64,000 bases of DNA, from positions 620,001 through 684,000 of the forward strand of contig NZ_CP070368.1 of the NCBI RefSeq assembly GCF_016919705.1. The letters run 5' to 3'. This DNA is from Paracoccus methylovorus (lineage in GTDB: Bacteria > Pseudomonadota > Alphaproteobacteria > Rhodobacterales > Rhodobacteraceae). The notes beneath the pieces were generated by a model. The model saw only the letters and a program-made list of their open reading frames with translations. It had not been told where the DNA came from and made no database searches. The position numbers and the translations under genes were made by a program. Numbering within the stretch: position 1 is the stretch's first letter; every line of letters begins with the position of its first letter. This document shows positions 38,361 to 46,156 of the stretch, piece by piece.

Positions 38361-39190
38361 AATGGCTTTTGTCTTTTGCGGCGCTGTTCTGGGCAACCGC
38401 CGTTTGGGCGCAGGACGACCCCGATCCGCGACTGGTCCGCGCCGCCGACGAGGTCGCGCTGGCCTATGTCATTACCGGCGATGCCGAGGTCGATGCCGCG
38501 TCCGAGGCCGGGCTGCGCGGCCTGTCGCAGGTCCTGACCGCCCGCACCACCGTCGAGCCCGGCGCGCCCATAGGCATAGACCCCGACCGGGACGACCTGT
38601 CGCTGCTGACATTCCTGTATTGGCCGGTGACGGAAACGCAGGTCCCGCCCTCGCCTCAGGCTTATGTGCGGCTGAACCACTTTCTGCGCTCGGGCGGAAT
38701 GATCCTGTTCGACACCCGCGACGGCGATATCGCCGGGCTGGGTGGCCCGGACGGTGCCTCGGCGCTGCAGGGGCTGGCCGCGCCTCTGGACATCCCGCCG
38801 CTGGCGCCGGTGCCCGACGATCACGTCCTGACCCGCAGCTTTTACCTGCTCAGGGATTTTCCCGGCCGCTATCAAGGCCGCGAGGTCTGGGCCGAGGCGC
38901 CCCCCGCCGATGCGCAGGCAGCCGAGGGTGTGCCGTTCCGCAACCTCAACGACGGCGTTTCTCCGGTCATCATCGGTGGCAATGCCTGGGCCGAGGCTTG
39001 GGCGGTGGACGAAAACGGCCTGCCGATGTTCAGCATGGGCTCGGGCTTCGAAGGCGAGCGTCAGCGCGAGATGGCTTCGCGCTTTGGCGTCAACCTGATC
39101 ATGTATGTGCTGACCGGGAACTATAAATCCGATCAGGTGCATGTGCCCGCCCTGCTGGAACGGCTGCGTCAGGAAGAGGTCGTGCAATGA
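38357..39190 (+). CDS. DUF4159 domain protein with signal peptide
   Basis: A 277-residue exported protein with signal sequence MKWLLSFAALFWATAVWA and the DUF4159 core (FLYWPVTE, GGMILFDTRDGD, VLTRSFYLLRDFPGRY, FGVNLIMYVLTGNYKSDQ). The domain resembles a class I glutamine-amidotransferase-like fold without proven activity. It overlaps the BatA-domain gene by four bases (ATGA) and is followed by another overlap with the next gene. In relatives I recall the two being one polypeptide. Confidence 0.87.
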   Translation: MKWLLSFAALFWATAVWAQDDPDPRLVRAADEVALAYVITGDAEVDAASEAGLRGLSQVLTARTTVEPGAPIGIDPDRDDLSLLTFLYWPVTETQVPPSPQAYVRLNHFLRSGGMILFDTRDGDIAGLGGPDGASALQGLAAPLDIPPLAPVPDDHVLTRSFYLLRDFPGRYQGREVWAEAPPADAQAAEGVPFRNLNDGVSPVIIGGNAWAEAWAVDENGLPMFSMGSGFEGERQREMASRFGVNLIMYVLTGNYKSDQVHVPALLERLRQEEVVQ

Positions 39191-41289
39191 GTGGCCTGAC
39201 CTTTGATCCCATGCTGCCTTGGCCGCTGGTCGGCGCGCTGGCGCTGCTGGGAGTGTTGGTGGCGCTGTGGTCGCTATGGCGTGGGTTGCGCGGCTGGTTC
39301 TGGCGCGGAATCGCGGGGCTGGCGGTGGCTGCGGCGCTGGCCGGGCCGGCACTGGAATCGGGGGTCCGCAACAAGCTGTCGGATATCGTCATCCTGCTGG
39401 ACGACCGCAGTTCCAGCCAATCGCTGCCAGGGCGTGCCGAACAGACCGATGCAGCCATCGACGATCTGACCCGCCAGCTTTCCGCGCTGCCCGATACCGA
39501 GATCCGCCGCGTCACCGTGACCGACGACCCCGACGGCACACAGATCGGCACCGCGCTGACCCGGGCGCTTGCCGCCGAGCCTCAGACCCGCCTGGCCGGC
39601 GTGATCGCCGTCACCGATGGGTTGGCCCATGACGGGCCGATGGTTCCGGCCACGGCCCCCGCGCCGGTTCATGTGCTGCTGACCGGGCAAGCCGACGATT
39701 GGGATCGCCGGCTGGTGATCGAAGAGGCCCCGGCTTTCGGCCTGATCGGCAAGCCCGTCACCATCCGCCTGCGCGTCGAGGATCAGGGCGCGGTCCCGCC
39801 GCAGGTGGCGCAAACCCCCGCCCGGCTACGCATCCTGCTGGACGGAGAGGAAATGCGCGAACTGGACCTGCCGCCGGGCGTCACGCTGGATTTGCCGGTG
39901 GTGCCCGAACATGCCGGGCAGAACGTCGTCTCGATCGCATTCGATCCGCCACAGGCCGAGGTGCCGGAACTGACCGACCGCAACAACGCCGCCGCCGTGC
40001 AGATACAGGGGGTGCGCGACCGGCTGCGGGTGCTGCTGGTTTCGGGTGCGCCTCACGCTGGGGAAAGAACGTGGCGCAACCTGCTGAAATCGGATGCGAA
40101 TGTCGATCTGATCCATTTCACCATCCTTCGGCCGCCGGACAAGCTGGATGCGGTGCCGGTCAACGAAATGTCGCTGATCGCCTTTCCGACCCAGGAATTG
40201 TTCATGGAGCGGATCCGGGATTTTGACCTGATCATCTTTGACCGTTACCGGGTGCGGGGCATTCTGCTGCCGCAATACTACGAAAATATCCGGCGTTATG
40301 TAGAAGAGGGCGGTGCGGTTCTGGTCTCGGCGGGACCCGAGATGTCCTCGGTCGAAAGCCTGAACCTGTCGCCTCTGGGTGCGATTCTGCCCGCGCGCCC
40401 CACCGGGCGGATCTATGATGAACCCTTCCTGCCGCACCTTACCGAGGAAGGTCGGCGTCACCCCGTCACCGCCGGTCTGCCCGGCGCTCCGGCCGATGGG
40501 GTGGAGAATCACTGGGGCCGCTGGCTGCGGATGTCGCAGGTGATTCCCGATCCGCGCGCGCAGGTGGTGCTCAGCGGCGCAAACGACGAGCCGCTTTTGC
40601 TGCTGAGCCGGGTGGGAGAGGGACGGGTGGCGATGCTGACCTCGGATCAGGTCTGGCTCTGGGGTCGCGGGTTCGAACGCGGCGGCCCGCAGTTGGAACT
40701 GCTGCGCCGCATCGCGCATTGGTCGATGCAAGAGCCGGAGCTGGAGGAAGAGGCCCTGCTTGCCGATGTCAGCGGCGAGCTGACGGTGACGATCACCCGT
40801 CGCACCATGAATGTCACTGCAGGCCCGGTCCGCATCACCCGCCCGGATGGCGAAACCGAAGAGGTGCCGCTGACCGATTCCGGGCCGGGCCGCTTTACCG
40901 CCCGCTGGACGGCGCCGGGACCGGGGCTTTACCGGCTGGCGGACGGCGACATCACGCGGGTGCTGGCACTTGGTCCCGCTGCTCCGCGCGAATTCGAGGA
41001 AACCGTGGCTTCGGGTGCCGTGCTGGGTCTGCTGGCCGAGGCGACTCAGGGCGCGGTCCTGCCTGTTTCCCAAGGTTTGCCCGGCCTGCGCACCGTGCGC
41101 GAGGGTCGCCCGGCCCATGGCCAGGGTGTGGCGGGTCCCTGGATTGCCATCACGCCGCGCGACGCCGCATCGGTCAGCGGAATGACGCATCGGCCGTTGC
41201 TGCCGGGCTGGGCTTGGCTTGTGCTGATCGCGGGGCTGGCGCTGGCCGGCTGGCTGGCCGAGGGCAGGGGGCGGTTGCGAGGCGGCTGA
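39187..41289 (+). CDS. amidotransferase-like membrane protein of the MoxR cluster
   Basis: A 700-residue protein with two N-terminal helices (about residues 12-55), a vWA-like stretch ([15 protein letters not shown]), a beta-sandwich region, then a glutamine-amidotransferase-like domain ([20 protein letters not shown] and [14 protein letters not shown], about residues 275-400) and a C-terminal helix near 675-692. A catalytic Cys is not seen at the expected nucleophile position, so it may be non-enzymatic. It completes the five-gene MoxR operon; the start overlaps DUF4159 by four bases. Confidence 0.82.
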   Translation: MSGLTFDPMLPWPLVGALALLGVLVALWSLWRGLRGWFWRGIAGLAVAAALAGPALESGVRNKLSDIVILLDDRSSSQSLPGRAEQTDAAIDDLTRQLSALPDTEIRRVTVTDDPDGTQIGTALTRALAAEPQTRLAGVIAVTDGLAHDGPMVPATAPAPVHVLLTGQADDWDRRLVIEEAPAFGLIGKPVTIRLRVEDQGAVPPQVAQTPARLRILLDGEEMRELDLPPGVTLDLPVVPEHAGQNVVSIAFDPPQAEVPELTDRNNAAAVQIQGVRDRLRVLLVSGAPHAGERTWRNLLKSDANVDLIHFTILRPPDKLDAVPVNEMSLIAFPTQELFMERIRDFDLIIFDRYRVRGILLPQYYENIRRYVEEGGAVLVSAGPEMSSVESLNLSPLGAILPARPTGRIYDEPFLPHLTEEGRRHPVTAGLPGAPADGVENHWGRWLRMSQVIPDPRAQVVLSGANDEPLLLLSRVGEGRVAMLTSDQVWLWGRGFERGGPQLELLRRIAHWSMQEPELEEEALLADVSGELTVTITRRTMNVTAGPVRITRPDGETEEVPLTDSGPGRFTARWTAPGPGLYRLADGDITRVLALGPAAPREFEETVASGAVLGLLAEATQGAVLPVSQGLPGLRTVREGRPAHGQGVAGPWIAITPRDAASVSGMTHRPLLPGWAWLVLIAGLALAGWLAEGRGRLRGG

Positions 41290-41354
41290 TACGGCGAAAC
41301 TTGCCAAAATCGCGCCCCGTTGCTAGGCAATTGAAAACATCTGACGAGGACCGC

Positions 41355-41834
41355 ATGGCCGCTGACGAGACCGCCTATATCCCGCCGACCGAAGTCGATC
41401 TTGCGATGATCAAGCGGATCCTGCCGCACCGCTATCCTTTCCTGCTGGTGGACAGGGTGCGCGACATCGTTCCGGCGGAAAGCTGCGTGGGCGTCAAGAA
41501 CGTCACCTCGAACGAGCCGCATTTCGAAGGGCATTTCCCGCAAGAGCCCGTCATGCCCGGCGTGCTGATCATCGAGGCGATGGCGCAATCCGCAGCGGTG
41601 CTGGTCGGCGTCACGCTCGATCTGGCCGATAAGGGCATGGGTACCTATTTCATGTCGATCGACAAATGCCGTTTTCGCCAGAAGGTGGTGCCGGGCGATG
41701 TTCTGGAACTGCACATGAAAACCCTGCGCGGCGGCGGCAAGATCTGGAAGTTCGAGGGCCGCGCCGTCGTGAATGGCCAGTTGGTCGCCGAGGCCGAGGT
41801 GATGGCCATGCTGAACCGTGGCGAGAATGGCTGA
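41355..41834 (+). CDS. fabZ: 3-hydroxyacyl-ACP dehydratase FabZ
   Basis: A 159-residue hot-dog-fold enzyme of fatty acid synthesis, removing water from 3-hydroxyacyl-ACP. The catalytic His60 is in PHFEGHFP and Glu74 in IIEAMAQ. CGAGGACC precedes the ATG. It overlaps lpxA by eight bases, the classical fabZ-lpxA arrangement. Confidence 0.97.
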   Translation: MAADETAYIPPTEVDLAMIKRILPHRYPFLLVDRVRDIVPAESCVGVKNVTSNEPHFEGHFPQEPVMPGVLIIEAMAQSAAVLVGVTLDLADKGMGTYFMSIDKCRFRQKVVPGDVLELHMKTLRGGGKIWKFEGRAVVNGQLVAEAEVMAMLNRGENG

Positions 41835-42612
41835 GGCCTGGATCCACCCCTCGTCCGTCGTGGACCCTGCCGCGAAGATCGGCGAGGGATGCGAGATCGG
41901 GCCTTTCTGCGTCATCGGCCCCGAGGTCACGCTGGGCCGGCGCGTGGTGCTGAAATCCCATGTCGTCGTCGCGGGCGAGACCTTGATCGGCGATGAAACC
42001 ACGGTTTTTCCCTTCGCCTCTCTGGGCGAGGTTCCGCAGGACCTGAAATTCCGCGGCGAACGCACCCGGCTGGAAATCGGCGCCCGCAACCGCATCCGCG
42101 AATATGTCACCATGAACCCCGGCACCGAGGGCGGCGGCGGCGTCACCCGCATCGGCGACGATGGGCTGTTCATGGCCGGCAGCCATGTCGCGCATGATTG
42201 CCAGATCGGCAACCGGGCGATTCTGGTCAACAATGCCTCGGTCGCAGGCCATTGCGTGCTTGAAGACGATGTGATCGTCGGCGGGCTTTCCGGCGTGCAT
42301 CAGTGGGTGCGGATCGGTCGCGGCGCAATCATCGGGGCGGTGACCATGGTGACGGCGGATGTCATTCCGTTCGGACTGGTGCAGGGGCCGCGCGGCCATC
42401 TGGACGGGCTGAATCTGGTGGGGTTGAAGCGGCGCGGGGCCTCGCGCGAGGAAATCCACGCCCTGCGCGATATGCTGGCGCAGCTTGGGCGAGGCAGTTT
42501 CCGCGACACTGCCCGACATCTGGCCGAGGGCGAGAATAGCGCCATGGTGCGCGAGGTGCTGGACTTTATCCTGGGCCCCTCGGATCGCAGCTTCCTGGCA
42601 CCGCACCCATGA
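41827..42612 (+). CDS. lpxA: UDP-N-acetylglucosamine acyltransferase LpxA
   Basis: A 261-residue left-handed beta-helix enzyme adding the first acyl chain in lipid A synthesis. Hexapeptide repeats run from residue 7 ([16 protein letters not shown]) through about 190; catalytic His123 is in [14 protein letters not shown] at 41827 lies inside fabZ and is preferred because [10 protein letters not shown] matches the family N-terminus. The stop overlaps lpxI by four bases. Confidence 0.96.
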   Translation: MAEAWIHPSSVVDPAAKIGEGCEIGPFCVIGPEVTLGRRVVLKSHVVVAGETLIGDETTVFPFASLGEVPQDLKFRGERTRLEIGARNRIREYVTMNPGTEGGGGVTRIGDDGLFMAGSHVAHDCQIGNRAILVNNASVAGHCVLEDDVIVGGLSGVHQWVRIGRGAIIGAVTMVTADVIPFGLVQGPRGHLDGLNLVGLKRRGASREEIHALRDMLAQLGRGSFRDTARHLAEGENSAMVREVLDFILGPSDRSFLAPHP

Positions 42613-43406
42613 GCCGCATCGCCCTGATCGCCGGCGAGGGACGCCTTGCCCCCGCCATTGCCGCCGCGCTTGACGATCCGCTGATCTATGCGCTGGATAA
42701 CCTCAGGCCCGAGATCGCGGCAAAGCCCTTTCGTCTTGAACGTCTGGTGCCCTTTCTGGACGAACTGGCCGATCAAGGCGTGACACAGGCGGTCTTCGCC
42801 GGTGCCATCCGACGCCCGAAGATCGAGCCCGAGCTTTTTGACCCGCGCACCATGAGTATCGTGCCGCGTATCCTGATGGGCATGCAATCGGGCGATGACG
42901 CGGCGCTGCGCGCGGTCCTCGACGTATTCGAAGAACATGGCATATCCATATGTTCTGTAGATCAAATCCTGCCGGATCTTGTTCCGGGGGAAGGGGTTCT
43001 GGCGGGTGAGCCCAGTCCCCGCGATCAAAAGGATGCAGCCCGCGCGGCGGAGATCGTAAATGGTCTTGGCGCATTGGATATCGGGCAAGGCGCGGTGGTG
43101 GCGCAGGGGCTTTGCCTTGCGGTCGAAGCGCTGCCCGGCACGCAGGCCATGCTGGAGTTCGCACGGCTCCATGCAGGTTTGAAGCCCGATCCGACGGGTG
43201 CAAGAGGCGTGCTTTATAAAGCGCCCAAGCCAGGCCAGGACCGCCGCATCGACCTTCCGACCATCGGCCCCGACACCGTGCTGCAAGCCGCTGAAGCTGG
43301 TTTGGCCGGGATCGTCTGGGAGGCGGGCAGTGTCATCATGCTTGAACGTGCCGAGGCGGTTCGCCGCGCCGAAGCGTCGGGACTGTTTCTCTGGGCTCGC
43401 GGGTAA
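42609..43406 (+). CDS. lpxI: UDP-2,3-diacylglucosamine pyrophosphatase LpxI
   Basis: A 265-residue protein of the LpxI family (formerly DUF1009), which makes lipid X from UDP-2,3-diacylglucosamine in alphaproteobacteria lacking LpxH. It has the [17 protein letters not shown] start and the conserved KPGQDRRIDLPTIGPDT end segment that holds catalytic acidic residues. It overlaps lpxA (ATGA). The 164 bases between it and lpxB carry an unusual set of hairpins. Confidence 0.94.
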   Translation: MSRIALIAGEGRLAPAIAAALDDPLIYALDNLRPEIAAKPFRLERLVPFLDELADQGVTQAVFAGAIRRPKIEPELFDPRTMSIVPRILMGMQSGDDAALRAVLDVFEEHGISICSVDQILPDLVPGEGVLAGEPSPRDQKDAARAAEIVNGLGALDIGQGAVVAQGLCLAVEALPGTQAMLEFARLHAGLKPDPTGARGVLYKAPKPGQDRRIDLPTIGPDTVLQAAEAGLAGIVWEAGSVIMLERAEAVRRAEASGLFLWARG

Positions 43407-43439
43407 ACTAACATCTGTGGCCGAAGAGGTCCTATGTGC

Positions 43440-43532
43440 TTCTTCGTTGCCCAAATACCCAAAGAACAGTCTCGCGAAAACAGGTTTTGGGTATTTTTAC
43501 AACGAAGAAACCAAATGGCTTCCTGGTTTCTT
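43440..43532 (+). repeat. inverted repeat-element pair and overlapping hairpin between lpxI and lpxB
   Basis: An inverted element copy at 43440-43463 and a direct copy at 43486-43509 are complementary at 21 of 24 positions. A second hairpin, AAGAAACCA at 43505-43513 with TGGTTTCTT at 43524-43532, shares bases 43505-43509 with the first. The two stems cannot form fully together, which resembles a switch between structures within the lpx operon. Confidence 0.7.
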
Positions 43533-43570
43533 AAATTCCCATACCGAGGTGTGGCAGGCGGAGGGGCGCG

Positions 43571-44734
43571 ATGAAATTCTTCCTGATCGCGGGCGAGCCT
43601 TCGGGCGACAACCTGGGCGGAGCCTTGATGGCTGGGCTGAAACGGCTTGATCCAAGCGCCGAATTTCTGGGCATCGGCGGTCCGGCAATGGCGACCGAGG
43701 GGCTGAGAAGTCGTTTCGGCATGGAAGAACTGAGCCTTATGGGTATTTGGGAGGTGCTGCCGAAGTACCGCGCGCTCAAGGCCCGGATTGCCGAGACCGC
43801 TCGAGCCGTGGCCGATGCGCGCCCCGATGCCCTGATCACCATCGACAGCCCGGATTTTTGTCTTCGCGTGGCGCGTCAGGCCCGGATGATGAATCCAGAT
43901 CTGCGCACCATCCACTATGTTGCGCCCTCGGTCTGGGCCTGGCGTTCAGGACGGGCGAAGAAAATGGCCGAGGTGATCGACCATGTATTGGCGATCCTGC
44001 CCTTTGAGCCGCCGTTGATGCAGGCGGCGGGGATGAGCTGCGATTTCGTTGGACACCCCATCGTCGCCGAAACGATAGCGGAAGAAGCCGAGGCGGCAGG
44101 TTTTCGCGCCGCAAAGGGGATCGCGCCGGATGCGCCGCTGATCCTGTGTTTGCCGGGCTCTCGTCGGACCGAGGTGGGCAGGCTTGGCCCGCGCTTTGAC
44201 GAAGCCCTGATGCGGTTGCGCGACCGGGTGCCCGAGATCCGGGTGGTAATTCCCACCGTGCAGGGGGTGTCGGGCTTGGTGCATGAAATGGCCAAACGCT
44301 GGCCAACGGTGCCGGTGGTGGTTGAGAGCCCCGAGGAAAGGCGTGCGGCCTTTGCGGCCGCCGATCTTGCGCTGGCGGCTTCGGGCACGGTCAGTCTGGA
44401 TCTGGCGGCCAATGATGTGCCCATGGTAATCGGCTATGACGTAGCGCCGCTTAGCCGGTTCATCATCGGATTGCTGCTTAGGACCGATACGGTGACGCTG
44501 GTCAATCTGGTCAGCGAAACCCGGGCTGTGCCGGAATATCTGGGCCGTAATTGTCAGCCCGGGCCGATGTCGCAGGCACTTTACCGGTTGATCGAGAACC
44601 CAGAGGAGCGTGCCGCGCAACGGGCCGCCATGGCACTGACCATGCAGCGGCTGGGGCGCGGCGGCGAGGCACCCGGCCTGCGCGCCGCGCGTTCGGTGTT
44701 GGCGGCGATCAGTTCTGCGCCGCGACCACGATGA
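43571..44734 (+). CDS. lpxB: lipid-A-disaccharide synthase LpxB
   Basis: A 387-residue GT19 glycosyltransferase joining UDP-2,3-diacylglucosamine and lipid X. It starts MKFFLIAGEPSGDNLGGALMAG, with the family motifs HYVAPSVWAWRSGRAKKM and VPMVIGYDVAPLSRF. GCGGAGGGGCGCG is its ribosome-binding region. Its end overlaps the convergent ridA by 26 bases. Confidence 0.96.
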   Translation: MKFFLIAGEPSGDNLGGALMAGLKRLDPSAEFLGIGGPAMATEGLRSRFGMEELSLMGIWEVLPKYRALKARIAETARAVADARPDALITIDSPDFCLRVARQARMMNPDLRTIHYVAPSVWAWRSGRAKKMAEVIDHVLAILPFEPPLMQAAGMSCDFVGHPIVAETIAEEAEAAGFRAAKGIAPDAPLILCLPGSRRTEVGRLGPRFDEALMRLRDRVPEIRVVIPTVQGVSGLVHEMAKRWPTVPVVVESPEERRAAFAAADLALAASGTVSLDLAANDVPMVIGYDVAPLSRFIIGLLLRTDTVTLVNLVSETRAVPEYLGRNCQPGPMSQALYRLIENPEERAAQRAAMALTMQRLGRGGEAPGLRAARSVLAAISSAPRPR

Positions 44735-45059
44735 TTTCGACTTTGTAGTCCGGCGTCGCCAGCGCAGATTCGCCGGTGGCGCGGGAGGGGGCGTGGCCGG
44801 CCGGCACCCATGCGTCCCAGACCGCGTTCATCTGCGGGAAATCGGCCATGTCGGCCAGCCAGATCTGCGCCGACAGGATGCGGGTCTTGTCTGAACCGCA
44901 TTCTGCGAGCAGCCGATCGACTTGGGCCAGCACTTCCTTGGTCTGCTCGGTCACCGATTCGCCCGGTTTCCCGACTTGGCCGGCCAGATAGATGGTGCCG
45001 TTATGGACGACTGCCTGGCTCATACGGGGGCCAGACTCGATGCGCTTGATGTCGGACAT
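44709..45059 (-). CDS. RidA family protein
   Basis: A 116-residue member of the RidA/YjgF family, with TIYLAGQVG near residue 23 and the MNAVWDAWVPAGHAPSRATGES segment that carries the conserved arginine. RidA deaminases remove reactive enamine/imine intermediates such as 2-aminoacrylate. AAAAGGATT precedes the ATG. It overlaps lpxB tail to tail and lies 28 bases after the TSUP transporter start. Confidence 0.9.
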   Translation of the reverse strand: MSDIKRIESGPRMSQAVVHNGTIYLAGQVGKPGESVTEQTKEVLAQVDRLLAECGSDKTRILSAQIWLADMADFPQMNAVWDAWVPAGHAPSRATGESALATPDYKVEIIVVAAQN

Positions 45060-45087
45060 TGGAAATCCTTTTCAGGTTGGACTGGCG

Positions 45088-45834
45088 TCAGAAGAGCCGC
45101 CAGAAGAATATAGCCGTCATGCCAAAGCCGATGGCCGCGATCAATGCCCGCAATACCTTGATCGGAAGGCGCCGCGCGACGGGCGCGCCCAGATAGCCGC
45201 CAAGGACGGTGCCGACGCTCATTACGGCTGCCGGCAGCCAGACGACCTGCCCGCCCGCAGCAAAGATGGCGAAGGAGATCACCGACAAAGCAAAAGACAA
45301 CCAGTTCTTCAGCCCGTTCATCTGATTGAGGTCCACCATGCCCCACAGCGCGAACAGCGCCAGCAGCACGATGCCCAGCCCGCCGTTGAAATAACCGCCA
45401 TAGATGGCGACCGGCACCATGGTCCCCACCCCAAACGGCGCCACCGCATTGCGGTGCTGGCCGGCCCATTCCCGCACCTTGGCGCCCCAGATGAAGATCG
45501 AGGTCGCGGCCAGCAACAGGAAGGGGACCAATATTGCAAAGGCCGTGTTCGAGGACACCAGCAACAGGCATGATCCGATAACCCCGCCGAACAGCGTCCA
45601 GAGCGTCAGCCTGATGACCAGCGCACGCTCGATCTGCGCAATTTCATGCCGGAAACCCAGCGCCGCCGACAGATATCCCGGCAGGGCGGCGACGGTGCTG
45701 GTGGCGTTGGCGGCAACCACCGGCACGCCGCTGGCCACCAAAGCGGGGAAGGTGATGAAAGTCCCACCCCCTGCAACGGCGTTCAGCATCCCGCCGAAAA
45801 ATCCTGCACAGAGCATCAACAAAGTATCGGTCAT
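45088..45834 (-). CDS. TSUP/TauE-SafE family transporter
   Basis: A 248-residue membrane protein with about seven to eight helices and the twin family motifs GGMLNAVAGGGTFITFPAL at the N-terminus and GGYFNGGLGIVLLA in the centre. Members export sulfite, sulfoacetate or organosulfur compounds; the substrate is unknown. It lies between the 25-residue gene's terminator and ridA on the same strand. Confidence 0.9.
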   Translation of the reverse strand: MTDTLLMLCAGFFGGMLNAVAGGGTFITFPALVASGVPVVAANATSTVAALPGYLSAALGFRHEIAQIERALVIRLTLWTLFGGVIGSCLLLVSSNTAFAILVPFLLLAATSIFIWGAKVREWAGQHRNAVAPFGVGTMVPVAIYGGYFNGGLGIVLLALFALWGMVDLNQMNGLKNWLSFALSVISFAIFAAGGQVVWLPAAVMSVGTVLGGYLGAPVARRLPIKVLRALIAAIGFGMTAIFFWRLF

Positions 45835-45922
45835 GCCAAGCTTTCCGGGTGATCAGGGGAAGCGCCCATGCTTAGCCTTGGCGTCGCCGGGCGTCCAGTC
45901 ATGCCGCGACCGGACATGGAAA

Positions 45923-45950
45923 CGCCCGGAGAAAGCTCTCCGGGCGGATG
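45923..45950 (-). terminator. Rho-independent-type hairpin after the 25-residue gene
   Basis: CGCCCGGAGA at 45923-45932 pairs with TCTCCGGGCG at 45937-45946 around AAGC, and a T-rich run follows on the minus strand. It is 29 bases past the small gene's stop. Confidence 0.8.
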
Positions 45951-45974
45951 GGGGCTGGTTGCTTTGGGACCGGC

Positions 45975-46052
45975 TTAGAAGACACCAGTCAGGTAGAGCA
46001 GGATGATCACGAAGATCGGAACCCCCAGGAACCAGGCGATAATGCCTTTCAT
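45975..46052 (-). CDS. 25-residue single-helix membrane peptide
   Basis: ATG at 46052 gives MKGIIAWFLGVPIFVIILLY followed by LTGVF and a stop at 45975. Nearly every residue from 4 to 24 is hydrophobic, so it is a membrane peptide. GGGAGAAAA before the start is a strong ribosome-binding site, and a dedicated terminator follows. Function is not known; small hydrophobic peptides of this size often modify membrane complexes. It is too short for most automatic gene finders. Confidence 0.78.
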   Translation of the reverse strand: MKGIIAWFLGVPIFVIILLYLTGVF

Positions 46053-46156
46053 TGCCGTTTTCTCCCTATCTGGTCATAAGCGGAACGCGACTTGACAGGG
46101 ATGGTTCCCCAATGCGGCCCTGACGGGGAAAGACGTAACTCTCTCCGGGCAGGGCT

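Noticed and set aside
42933..42960. Inverted repeat AGAACAT...ATGTTCT inside lpxI
   Set aside because: It is within coding sequence, short-armed and without context; likely chance.
43741..43764. A repeat-like GGGTATTTGGGAGGT inside lpxB
   Set aside because: It encodes the conserved LpxB segment MGIWEVLPK in frame, so the likeness to the dispersed element is coincidence of codons.
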